Part shown: positions 58,056-64,000 of the stretch, in pieces
How positions within the stretch are numbered: the stretch's first letter is position 1
Layout: the number at the start of each line of letters is the position of its first letter
DNA from: Skermanella stibiiresistens SB22
GTDB taxonomy: Bacteria > Pseudomonadota > Alphaproteobacteria > Azospirillales > Azospirillaceae
Direction of reading: 5' to 3'
Assembly: GCF_000576635.1 (NCBI RefSeq)
Contig: NZ_AVFL01000014.1
Coordinates: forward strand, 62,001-126,000
Length of the DNA: 64,000 bases
Notes under the pieces: model-generated
Seen by the model: only the letters and a program-made list of their open reading frames with translations
Database searches by the model: none
Told to the model about the DNA's origin: nothing
Made by a program: the position numbers and the translations under genes

Positions 58056-59774
58056 TCAATCATGCTTGTAGATGTCGATGTCCTTGGTCTCCCGAACGAA
58101 CAGCAGCCCGATCACCAGGGTCGCCGCCGCGATCACGATCGGGTACCACAGGCCGGAATAGATGTCCCCGGTCGCGGCCACGATGGCGAAGGACGTCGTC
58201 GGCAGGAAGCCGCCGAACCAGCCGTTGCCGATGTGATAGGGCAGCGACATAGACGTGTAGCGGATCTTGGTCGGGAACATCTCCACCAGCATCGCCGCGA
58301 TCGGTGCGTAGACCAGGGTCACGTAGATCACGAGGATGGTCAGCATCAGGACCGTCATCACCGTGTTGACCCGGGCCGGATCCGCCTTCAGCGGATAGGC
58401 CGCCGCCGTCAGGGCGTCGTTGACGGACTTGTCGAACGCCGCCGCGGCGGACTTGGCATCCACTGGAGCGGCGCCGGTGGCCGGAGTGTGCCCCAGGTTG
58501 ACGCCGGTGCTGGCCGCTGGCGTGGCACTATACGCCGGGATGACCGTCTGCCCGATCTTGATCTGGGCCACGGTCCCGGCGGGGGCGGCCTCGTTGACAT
58601 AGGGGATGCCGCGCCTGACCAAGGCCGACTTGGCGATGTCGCAGCTCGAGGTGAACTGGCTGGTGCCGACCGGATTGAACTGGAACGAGCACTCGTTGGG
58701 ATCGGCGGTCACGACGACCGGAGCGGTCGCGATGGCCTCCTCCAGCGCCGGGTTGGCGAAGTGGGTGATCGCCTTGAAGATCGGGAAATAGGTCAGGCAG
58801 GCCAGCAGCAAGCCGACCATGATGATCGGCTTGCGGCCGATGCGGTCGGACAGCGTGCCGAAGATCACGAAGAACGGGGTGCCGATCAGCAGCGCCGCCG
58901 CGATCATCAGGTTGGCGGACTGGGCCTCGACCTTCAGGGTCTGGGTCAGGAAGAACAGGGCGTAGAACTGGCCGGTGTACCAGACGACCGCTTGCCCCGC
59001 GACCAAGCCGAACAAGGCCAGCAGGACGATCTTCAGGTTGCCCCAGCGCGCGAAGCTCTCGGTCAGCGGCGCCTTGGAATGCTTGCCCTCGTCCTTCATC
59101 TTCTGGAAGGCCGGGCTCTCGTTCAGCATCAGCCGGATCCAGACGGAGATCCCGAGCAGGACGATCGACAGCAGGAACGGAATGCGCCAGCCCCAGGAGG
59201 CGAAGTCCTCCGCCGACATCGAGGCACGGCACGCCAGGATGATCAGCAGCGACAGGAACAGGCCCAGAGTCGCCGTCGTCTGGATCCACGAGGTATAGGC
59301 GCCGCGCTTGCCATGCGGCGCGTGCTCCGCGACATATGTGGCGGCGCCACCGTACTCGCCACCCAGCGCCAGGCCCTGCAACAGGCGCAGCGCGATCAGG
59401 ATGATCGGTGCCGCAATGCCAATCGACGCGTAGTTCGGCAGGATACCGACGATGAAGGTGGACAGGCCCATGATCAGGATCGTGACCAGGAACGTGTATT
59501 TGCGCCCGATCATGTCGCCCAGCCGGCCGAACACCAAGGCGCCGAAGGGACGCACCGCGAAGCCGGCCGCGAAAGCCATCAGCGCGAAGATGAAGGCGGC
59601 GGTCGGGTTAACGCCCGAGAAGAACTGCACCGCGATGACAGCGGACAGCGAACCGTACAAGTAAAAGTCGTACCATTCGAATACGGTGCCGAGCGATGAG
59701 GCGAAGATGACCCTTCTCTCCTCCCGCGTCATGGGCCGTTCGGCCGCCATTGTCCCCGCCGCGATTTCCGCCAT
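58056..59774 (-). CDS. MHS-family MFS transporter with a large internal insert
   Basis: 572 aa, over 100 residues longer than a plain MFS protein. The start is typical of metabolite:proton symporters (FASSLGTVFEWYDFYLYGSL, VFGRLGDMIGRKYTF, LQGLALGGEYGGAATYVAEHAP). After about helix eight, residues ~336-470 form a hydrophilic Ala/Thr-rich insert with two cysteines (NECSFQF and SSCDIAK). Helices then resume (VMTVLMLTILVIYVTLVYAPI). The insert is probably an extracytoplasmic loop. GGGGAGGAAAAG precedes the ATG. The substrate may be a dicarboxylate, a compatible solute or a sugar acid. Confidence 0.85.
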   Translation of the reverse strand: MAEIAAGTMAAERPMTREERRVIFASSLGTVFEWYDFYLYGSLSAVIAVQFFSGVNPTAAFIFALMAFAAGFAVRPFGALVFGRLGDMIGRKYTFLVTILIMGLSTFIVGILPNYASIGIAAPIILIALRLLQGLALGGEYGGAATYVAEHAPHGKRGAYTSWIQTTATLGLFLSLLIILACRASMSAEDFASWGWRIPFLLSIVLLGISVWIRLMLNESPAFQKMKDEGKHSKAPLTESFARWGNLKIVLLALFGLVAGQAVVWYTGQFYALFFLTQTLKVEAQSANLMIAAALLIGTPFFVIFGTLSDRIGRKPIIMVGLLLACLTYFPIFKAITHFANPALEEAIATAPVVVTADPNECSFQFNPVGTSQFTSSCDIAKSALVRRGIPYVNEAAPAGTVAQIKIGQTVIPAYSATPAASTGVNLGHTPATGAAPVDAKSAAAAFDKSVNDALTAAAYPLKADPARVNTVMTVLMLTILVIYVTLVYAPIAAMLVEMFPTKIRYTSMSLPYHIGNGWFGGFLPTTSFAIVAATGDIYSGLWYPIVIAAATLVIGLLFVRETKDIDIYKHD

Positions 59775-59895
59775 GACTTTTCCTCCCCGGAATTGTTCGT
59801 TGCGGGATAATCTGTATCAAAAACAATGTGACTTCCAGTAGGAGTTTGGTGGGAAAGATGCGTCCCGGTTGGCCTAAGCGTCGTTGGACGGGTAA

Positions 59896-60246
59896 TTAAA
59901 TGTCGAGCGGGCCGCGCCTTGGAAGGACAGCCGTAGCAAGCCGCGTGTGACGGCCAATCATCAAGCGGATCCAAGACGTTACAAGACCCTGGATGAGGTC
60001 GCGGACATCACCGCTGGACATGTGGAAACGCACGGATGATGCGTCATGAGTCGACCAACGCCACACGGTCAAATCCATGTCCTTCACCAAAGGTCCCCAG
60101 TCCCGCGAACCATCGAGGTGGACCATCAGATCGGACAACCCCAGACACGCGACCTTCGGCACTTGGTCAATGCCAGTGTCCCAGCCATCCCGAGTGGCAA
60201 CATCAGTCACGATGATATGGCTGGCGAAAATCCCTTGGGCGCTCAC
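59896..60246 (-). CDS. Possible hypothetical protein, low confidence
   Basis: A 116-codon frame starting with GTG at 60246. The translation (for example VACLGLSDLMVHLDGSRDW and LTVWRWSTHDASSVRFHMS) has a protein-like composition rather than the Arg/Ala-rich look of shadow frames, but third positions are not GC-rich, no ribosome site stands before the GTG, and no family is recognised. It may be a decayed gene. Confidence 0.25.
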   Translation of the reverse strand: MSAQGIFASHIIVTDVATRDGWDTGIDQVPKVACLGLSDLMVHLDGSRDWGPLVKDMDLTVWRWSTHDASSVRFHMSSGDVRDLIQGLVTSWIRLMIGRHTRLATAVLPRRGPLDI

Positions 60247-60439
60247 ATCGCACTCTGTGCCGAAGAGTTGCCGTCACGACCCGCTCATTTCTTCATCGTC
60301 GCTTGGATTTTATCGTGAAAATTTTCCCTATCTATCAATAGATAGTAACACATGTCTAAAATGGTAAACGCCCCTACATTGCCTCACCAACTAGCCACTG
60401 AAATCCATATCATGGACAAATACTAAATTTTAGCTGTAG

Positions 60440-60509
60440 GTCGGGTAGAGCGAAGCGGCACCCGACAAGCAGACGCGTCGATGTCGGATGCCGCTTCGCT
60501 TTATTCGAC
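60440..60509. repeat. REP-like palindrome pair, inverted (second)
   Basis: At 60440-60466 a stem GTCGGGT/ACCCGAC closes the loop AGAGCGAAGCGGC. At 60483-60509 the inverted unit GTCGGAT, GCCGCTTCGCTTT, ATTCGAC follows, with one G-T pair in its stem. The stems differ from those at 37371-37446 but remain paired, while the loop is kept. Confidence 0.75.
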
Positions 60510-60780
60510 CTAATGTCGGAGGTTCAGTCCAAAAAAAATTGGCCCCATGCCTCAATCTTTGTTGGAAACACTTAACGAAAATGCCCACATATTCAAACGG
60601 GTATTTCTTTAATATAGACTTATGTCAGTATTATCAGATACTAGCAAGAAAAACATAATTGTAAATCCAGAATTTTTAGTTCACATCCTGGTACAAGACC
60701 TCATACCATCTCCCCCAAATGTCGTTCGAACGCTGCTAACGAAGTTTTTGATTTATATGAACGATGATTTTGAGATTTCA

Positions 60781-61245
60781 TTATCGATTCGCCGTCCAGA
60801 TCAAATCCGCTTTCGCCACCACCTCATCCAGGGAAAATACTAATTGATCGCGCAGCATGTGCTTCTCGACGCGTTTCTCAAACTCGGAGATGCTGACTGA
60901 CATTTTATTGAAACTATTGGATTTTCTCATTTTCACCTCACCGCTGACCGTGACGCCCGTATCGTCCTGATGGCACGTCATTGCGATCCATAAACTCGTG
61001 GCGGCAGGGAGGCCTTCCAGGTCCTCGTCGATGCTGACCCTGATGCCTCGATTCCGGCTGAAATATCGATACACATGATAAGCAGTTTCTGGATAACATG
61101 AAGTTCGCGTACTATACTTGGCGTTCCGGTCATTATTGGTGATCAGGATGTTCAAAAAACGTTCGTGATCGTCCTTGGCTGAAGAGAAAAGCGGATATGA
61201 CATCACGATCAGCGATATGGCACAGCCAAGCTTCCACCTCGCCAT
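60781..61245 (-). CDS. Hypothetical secreted protein
   Basis: About 154 aa when started at the ATG at 61245, which gives a clean signal peptide (MARWKLGCAISLIVMSYPLF, cut after SSA). In-frame ATGs at 61287 and 61281 would add 12-14 residues. The mature part has no known motif; it contains two cysteines (RTSCYPET and MTCHQDDTG) and a C-terminal block with alternating charge (SEFEKRVEKHMLRDQLVFS). GC content is lower than in neighbouring genes, which suggests recent arrival or a poorly expressed gene. No ribosome site is obvious. Confidence 0.5.
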   Translation of the reverse strand: MARWKLGCAISLIVMSYPLFSSAKDDHERFLNILITNNDRNAKYSTRTSCYPETAYHVYRYFSRNRGIRVSIDEDLEGLPAATSLWIAMTCHQDDTGVTVSGEVKMRKSNSFNKMSVSISEFEKRVEKHMLRDQLVFSLDEVVAKADLIWTANR

Positions 61246-61677
61246 GATCTGACGCACCGTCGATGTGTCAACGATTTGCATCTTCATCCGACTGGCGTGG
61301 CGGTACCCGGCGCCATGCGATCGCATTGCGTGATGGAGGCGCGCCAGACGCCGATTGATCGTGGCACCGCATCGATCCGCAAATCCCATCGCATCCACCG
61401 CCATGGACCCATGTCCGCCATGCCGTGATATCATGGATACTGGTTGTTCGCTTCGGCTATCCGCACCTCCTCGGCCGCGGCACATCGCGGCATCGTCCGG
61501 ATCATCCCCCCAGCATCATAACCACTCCCCGAATTGTATCTCAACGCGCAACAGTCATGTGCGATCAAGGCGGATTATCGCTTTGGGATCAACTGCTATC
61601 TTCCTTTCCAGACAAGGCGCACCGCCCGGACTTCCCCAAAGCGGCGCGATTTCACCCTGTTCCTTGAAAGGATTTTG
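61246..61677. other. Intergenic region upstream of the DoxX gene
   Basis: 432 bases with no convincing gene. It serves as the divergent promoter region for the hypothetical secreted protein and the DoxX gene. No repeat or terminator was recognised. Confidence 0.5.
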
Positions 61678-62151
61678 ATGATGAGCGTCACCACCGCCAC
61701 CGCCCCGTCCCAGTCAAGCCTCGTCGCCACTCTGGATCGGCTGTCCGTGCTCAGCTACCCGCTGATCCGGGTCACCGCCGGCCTGCTGCTGATGCCGCAT
61801 GGCGCGCAGAAGCTGTTTGGCCTGTTCGGCGGCTACGGCTTGGCCGCCACTGGTGAGTTCTTCGGCGCCAAGCTGGGGCTCCAGCCGGGCATCCTGTTCG
61901 CTGGTCTCGCCGGCTTCATCGAATTCTTCGGCGGTCTGGCGCTGGTCCTCGGCCTGCTGACCCGTCCCGCCGCCGTGGGCGTCCTGACCCTGATGGCCGT
62001 CGCCGTCTTCTCGGTCCACCTCCCCAGCGGCTTCTTCTGGACGGCCGGTGGCTACGAGTATCCGCTGATGTGGGGCCTGCTCGCGGTGGCGATCGTCCTG
62101 AAGGGTGGCGGCCGCTACTCGCTCGACCGCAAGCTGGGCCTGCCGCTGTAA
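61678..62151 (+). CDS. DoxX-family membrane protein
   Basis: About 157 aa with four hydrophobic helices. The DoxX signature is present: LIRVTAGLLLMPHGAQKLFG followed by GFIEFFGGLALVLGLLTRPAA, then SVHLPSGFFWTAGGYEYPLMW. DoxX-type proteins are inner-membrane proteins linked to thiol stress or quinone metabolism in some bacteria. AAAGG stands six bases before the ATG at 61678. It is followed by a short hairpin and the ROK kinase, so it is probably alone. Confidence 0.88.
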   Translation: MMSVTTATAPSQSSLVATLDRLSVLSYPLIRVTAGLLLMPHGAQKLFGLFGGYGLAATGEFFGAKLGLQPGILFAGLAGFIEFFGGLALVLGLLTRPAAVGVLTLMAVAVFSVHLPSGFFWTAGGYEYPLMWGLLAVAIVLKGGGRYSLDRKLGLPL

Positions 62152-62178
62152 GCTTGCCGACGACTTCGTGCCGCCGCC

Positions 62179-62210
62179 GATGGGCCGCTCTGGAAACGGG
62201 GTGGCCCATC
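62179..62210 (+). terminator. Hairpin after the DoxX gene
   Basis: GATGGGCC (62179-62186) and GGCCCATC (62203-62210) form a perfect 8-bp stem with a 16-nt loop. There is no T-run, so terminator activity is uncertain. Confidence 0.4.
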
Positions 62211-62305
62211 GCGATTCCAGCACCACGCGCTATGCTGGCGTCCCGTCGGTTCTTTTCGTATCCTCAGCGCGGGGCGGAAACAAACGAATTCCCGGTGAGC
62301 CAAGA

Positions 62306-63202
62306 ATGCGGATCGGCGTTGATGTCGGCGGAACCAAGATCGAGGCGATCGCCCTCGGCTCCAACGACGTTGTCATGTGCCGGCTCCGGGTCCCGACGCC
62401 ACGCGGCGACTACCCTGCCACCGTGGAGGCGATCGCCGGTGTCGTCCGCTCCATCGAGTGGGAAACCGGCCAGAGAGGCACCGTGGGTGTCGGCATGCCG
62501 GGGTCGATCAGCCCGACCACCGGCAGGATCAAGGGATCGAATTCGGTCTGGATGACCGGCCACGCGTTCCGCGACGATCTTGAAGCCGCCCTCGGCCGCC
62601 CCGTCCGCTGCGCCAACGACGCCAACTGCCTCGCGGCATCCGAGGCGCATGACGGCGCCGCCGCTGGAGCCTCCGTCGTCTTCGCCGCCGTGCTTGGCAC
62701 CGGCTGCGGCGGCGGCGTCGCGATCGCCGGCGTGGTGCATGAGGGCGGCAACCGGACGGCCGGCGAATGGGGTCACACCATCCTGCCGATGCGCCACGGT
62801 GACGAATTGCACCGGAAGCCCTGCTTCTGCGGCCGTGCCGGCTGCATTGAAACTTTCCTGGCCGGACCTGAGTTCGAATCCGACTATCTCGCGGCGTCGG
62901 GCGTCCGGCGACCCGCCGCCGAGGTCGCGGCGCTGGCCGCCGCGGGAGATACCATCGCCGATGCCGTGTCGCGGACCTACGAGGACCGGCTGGCCCGCGC
63001 GCTGGGGCAGGTCGTCTCCCTGCTCGACCCCGATGTCATCGTGCTCGGCGGCGGAATGTCGAACATTTCCCGCCTCTACGAGACCGTGCCGCCCCTGCTC
63101 GCCCGCCATACCTTCGGCGGCGAATGCCACACGCCAGTGCGGCCAGCCCAACACGGCGACAGCAGCGGCGTCCGCGGCGCCGCCCGCCTCTGGCCAGCCT
63201 GA
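62306..63202 (+). CDS. ROK-family sugar kinase (fructokinase/N-acetylglucosamine kinase type)
   Basis: About 298 aa. The ATP loop is GVDVGGTKIEAIAL (4-17), VGMPGSISPTTG and CANDANCLAASEA (catalytic Asp in NDAN) follow, and AVLGTGCGGGVAI is the second phosphate motif. The ROK zinc site is GEWGHTILPM with CFCGRAGCIETFL. The pattern fits bacterial fructokinase (Mak) or NagK. ATG at 62306 has no strong ribosome site but gives the family start. It is convergent with the HAD gene that follows. Confidence 0.85.
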   Translation: MRIGVDVGGTKIEAIALGSNDVVMCRLRVPTPRGDYPATVEAIAGVVRSIEWETGQRGTVGVGMPGSISPTTGRIKGSNSVWMTGHAFRDDLEAALGRPVRCANDANCLAASEAHDGAAAGASVVFAAVLGTGCGGGVAIAGVVHEGGNRTAGEWGHTILPMRHGDELHRKPCFCGRAGCIETFLAGPEFESDYLAASGVRRPAAEVAALAAAGDTIADAVSRTYEDRLARALGQVVSLLDPDVIVLGGGMSNISRLYETVPPLLARHTFGGECHTPVRPAQHGDSSGVRGAARLWPA

Positions 63203-63209
63203 GGACGCC

Positions 63210-63908
63210 TCAGCGGGTGACCTGCCGTACCAACTCCGGCAGATCAGCCATGCTGTCGAACACCAGCGCCGCCCCCGCCCGCTTCAACCGCCAGGCGTGA
63301 CGCTCTCGCCGGTCGGGATCGCGGGCGATATGGCTGCCTCCGGTGAAGCCCAGCACCACCATTCCCGCCGCCTGCCCCGCCGCTGCACCGTGGATGCTGT
63401 CCTCGATCACGACGCATTCGGACGGAGCGGCCCCCAGCCGTTTCGCGGCGAGCAGGAACAGATCGGGCGCCGGTTTGCCATGGACCACCATGGTGGCGCT
63501 GAAGATCGCCGGCTCGAACAGCGGCAGCAGGCCGGTCAGCCGCAGCGAATGGCGGATGCGCTCGGGAATGCTGCTGGACGCCACACAGAACGGTCGGTCC
63601 AGCGCGTTTACCGCCTCCGACACCCCCGGGATGGCGGTCAGCTCGACATCGAACGCCGCCAGGATCTCGCGCCGCAGGTCGTCCAGCGCCTCGGGCGCCA
63701 GGGTGCGGCCGAGGCTCTCCTCGACCGTCTTGACCATGGAGGCGGTGCTGGCGCCGAGGAAGCGGTCGAACACCCCATCCTCGTCGATCGGATAGCCGAA
63801 GCCATTCAACGCCGCCGCCGTGCACCGGATGCTGATCGGTTCGCTGTCGACCAGCACGCCGTCGCAATCGAAGATCACCAGCCCCCTCTCCATGATCGCC
63901 GCCGTCAT
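63210..63908 (-). CDS. HAD-family phosphatase, beta-phosphoglucomutase-like
   Basis: 232 aa. Motif I is VIFDCDGVLVDSEP (D14 nucleophile, D16), motif II is VASSSIPERIRHSL, motif III is HGKPAPDLFLLA and motif IV is VIEDSIHGAAAGQAAGM. It belongs to subfamily IA with an alpha-helical cap, near YieH/YfbT-type sugar phosphatases. ATG at 63908 overlaps the stop of the preceding aldo/keto reductase by four bases (ATGA), so the two are coupled. The substrate is probably a sugar phosphate. Confidence 0.85.
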   Translation of the reverse strand: MTAAIMERGLVIFDCDGVLVDSEPISIRCTAAALNGFGYPIDEDGVFDRFLGASTASMVKTVEESLGRTLAPEALDDLRREILAAFDVELTAIPGVSEAVNALDRPFCVASSSIPERIRHSLRLTGLLPLFEPAIFSATMVVHGKPAPDLFLLAAKRLGAAPSECVVIEDSIHGAAAGQAAGMVVLGFTGGSHIARDPDRRERHAWRLKRAGAALVFDSMADLPELVRQVTR

Positions 63909-64000
63909 GGAATCGGGGCGTCGGACCGGATCAGGTCCAACCTCCGCAACTCGCGCCAGAAATCGGGCGGGATCTCCTCCATCATCAAGGCGACGTTGCG
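63905..64000 (-). CDS. Aldo/keto reductase, C-terminal fragment
   Basis: The last 31 codons and stop of a gene entering from the right edge. The readable end, ALMMEEIPPDFWRELRRLDL followed by IRSDAPIP, matches the C-terminus of D-threo-aldose 1-dehydrogenase/pyridoxal-dehydrogenase-type aldo/keto reductases (Pro-x-x-Phe-Trp-x-x-Leu ... Asp-Ala-Pro-x-Pro). That family includes L-fucose dehydrogenase. It overlaps the HAD start by four bases. Confidence 0.6.
   Translation of the reverse strand, partial: RNVALMMEEIPPDFWRELRRLDLIRSDAPIP

Larger units (their letters stand above)
59775..60780. other. Low-GC region with one doubtful reading frame and a REP-like pair
   Basis: About 1 kb between the MHS transporter and a hypothetical secreted protein. 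It contains the MHS promoter side (59775-59880), a doubtful 116-codon frame on the minus strand (59896-60246), a REP-like pair (60440-60509), and AT-rich stretches on both sides of it. No RNA gene was recognised. Confidence 0.55.

Noticed and set aside
60622-60843. 73-codon AT-rich plus-strand frame
   Set aside because: The composition looks protein-like, but there is no ribosome site, its end is antisense to the secreted-protein gene, and no family is visible. It was left out as unsupported.
62868-62884. TTCGAATCC motif resembling a tRNA T-arm
   Set aside because: It lies within the ROK kinase reading frame and no acceptor or anticodon stem can be built around it.
1-64000. CRISPR arrays, rRNA or tRNA genes, prophage or IS elements
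   Set aside because: None seen on reading both strands. The only mobile-type gene is the short recombinase at 4145-4777, with no attachment repeats or cargo boundary that I could identify.

Overview
The window reads as a GC-rich alphaproteobacterial chromosome or chromid segment. Codon use is GC-rich, GTG starts occur, and the mix of CUT1 and CUT2 sugar ABC systems, HWE-type histidine kinase, SorC and LacI regulators and NodPQ-like CysD/CysNC fits the Rhodospirillales (Azospirillum or Skermanella type). That assignment is inferred from gene content only. No rRNA, tRNA, CRISPR array or intact insertion sequence was seen. Most of the window is densely coding. AT-rich patches sit at about 2640-2740, 4800-4930, 36190-36260, 37470-37600 and 60250-61250.

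Layout. 1-5.8 kb is a mixed border: a partial isochorismatase-type hydrolase, a divergent GlxA/AraC regulator, a secreted collagen-like Gly-Pro-X protein, a TauE/SafE permease, a GNAT acetyltransferase coupled to a tyrosine recombinase that lacks Arg I, and a DUF2270 membrane protein. 5.9-16.2 kb is a sugar module built around one LacI-type operator. Leftward it carries a CUT2 ABC importer (binding protein, ATPase, two permeases) and a ketose 3-epimerase. Rightward, in overlapping genes, it carries a LacI repressor, a xylulokinase, a second FGGY kinase and a FucA-type class II aldolase. The likely flow is uptake, ketose epimerisation, phosphorylation, then aldol cleavage.

17-24.2 kb joins sulfate activation (CysD, CysNC) and a PAPS-type sulfotransferase with two paralogous parallel beta-helix proteins, one with an RTX export domain and one with a Sec signal peptide. 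It looks like a surface or extracellular sulfation locus. 24.2-36.2 kb is signalling and efflux: an operon of a 42-residue membrane peptide, an adaptor lipoprotein, an RND pump and a sensor kinase, with a divergent OmpR-type two-component pair, a tandem Usp protein and a large HWE kinase-receiver hybrid. 36.4-40.6 kb holds a MYG1 hydrolase, a pyruvate-oxidase-like ThDP enzyme and a short-chain dehydrogenase.

40.7-46.3 kb is a putative GntR-controlled regulon (MFS carrier, zinc alcohol dehydrogenase, di-iron fatty-acid-hydroxylase-like protein, DUF6166 protein, two small membrane proteins). Its transcription units share the palindrome TGAYATRTCA. 46.3-59.8 kb is a polyol/pentose module: CUT1 ABC importer, xylitol-type dehydrogenase, L-xylulose-reductase-like SDR, SIS isomerase, two FGGY kinases, CbbY-type phosphatase and an MHS carrier. 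A SorC regulator with a twin operator at 54.5 kb probably controls it. 60-64 kb has a low-GC patch with a hypothetical secreted protein, then DoxX, a ROK sugar kinase, a HAD phosphatase and the C-terminus of an aldo/keto reductase. REP-like palindromes with a constant loop lie near 5.85, 37.4 and 60.5 kb.
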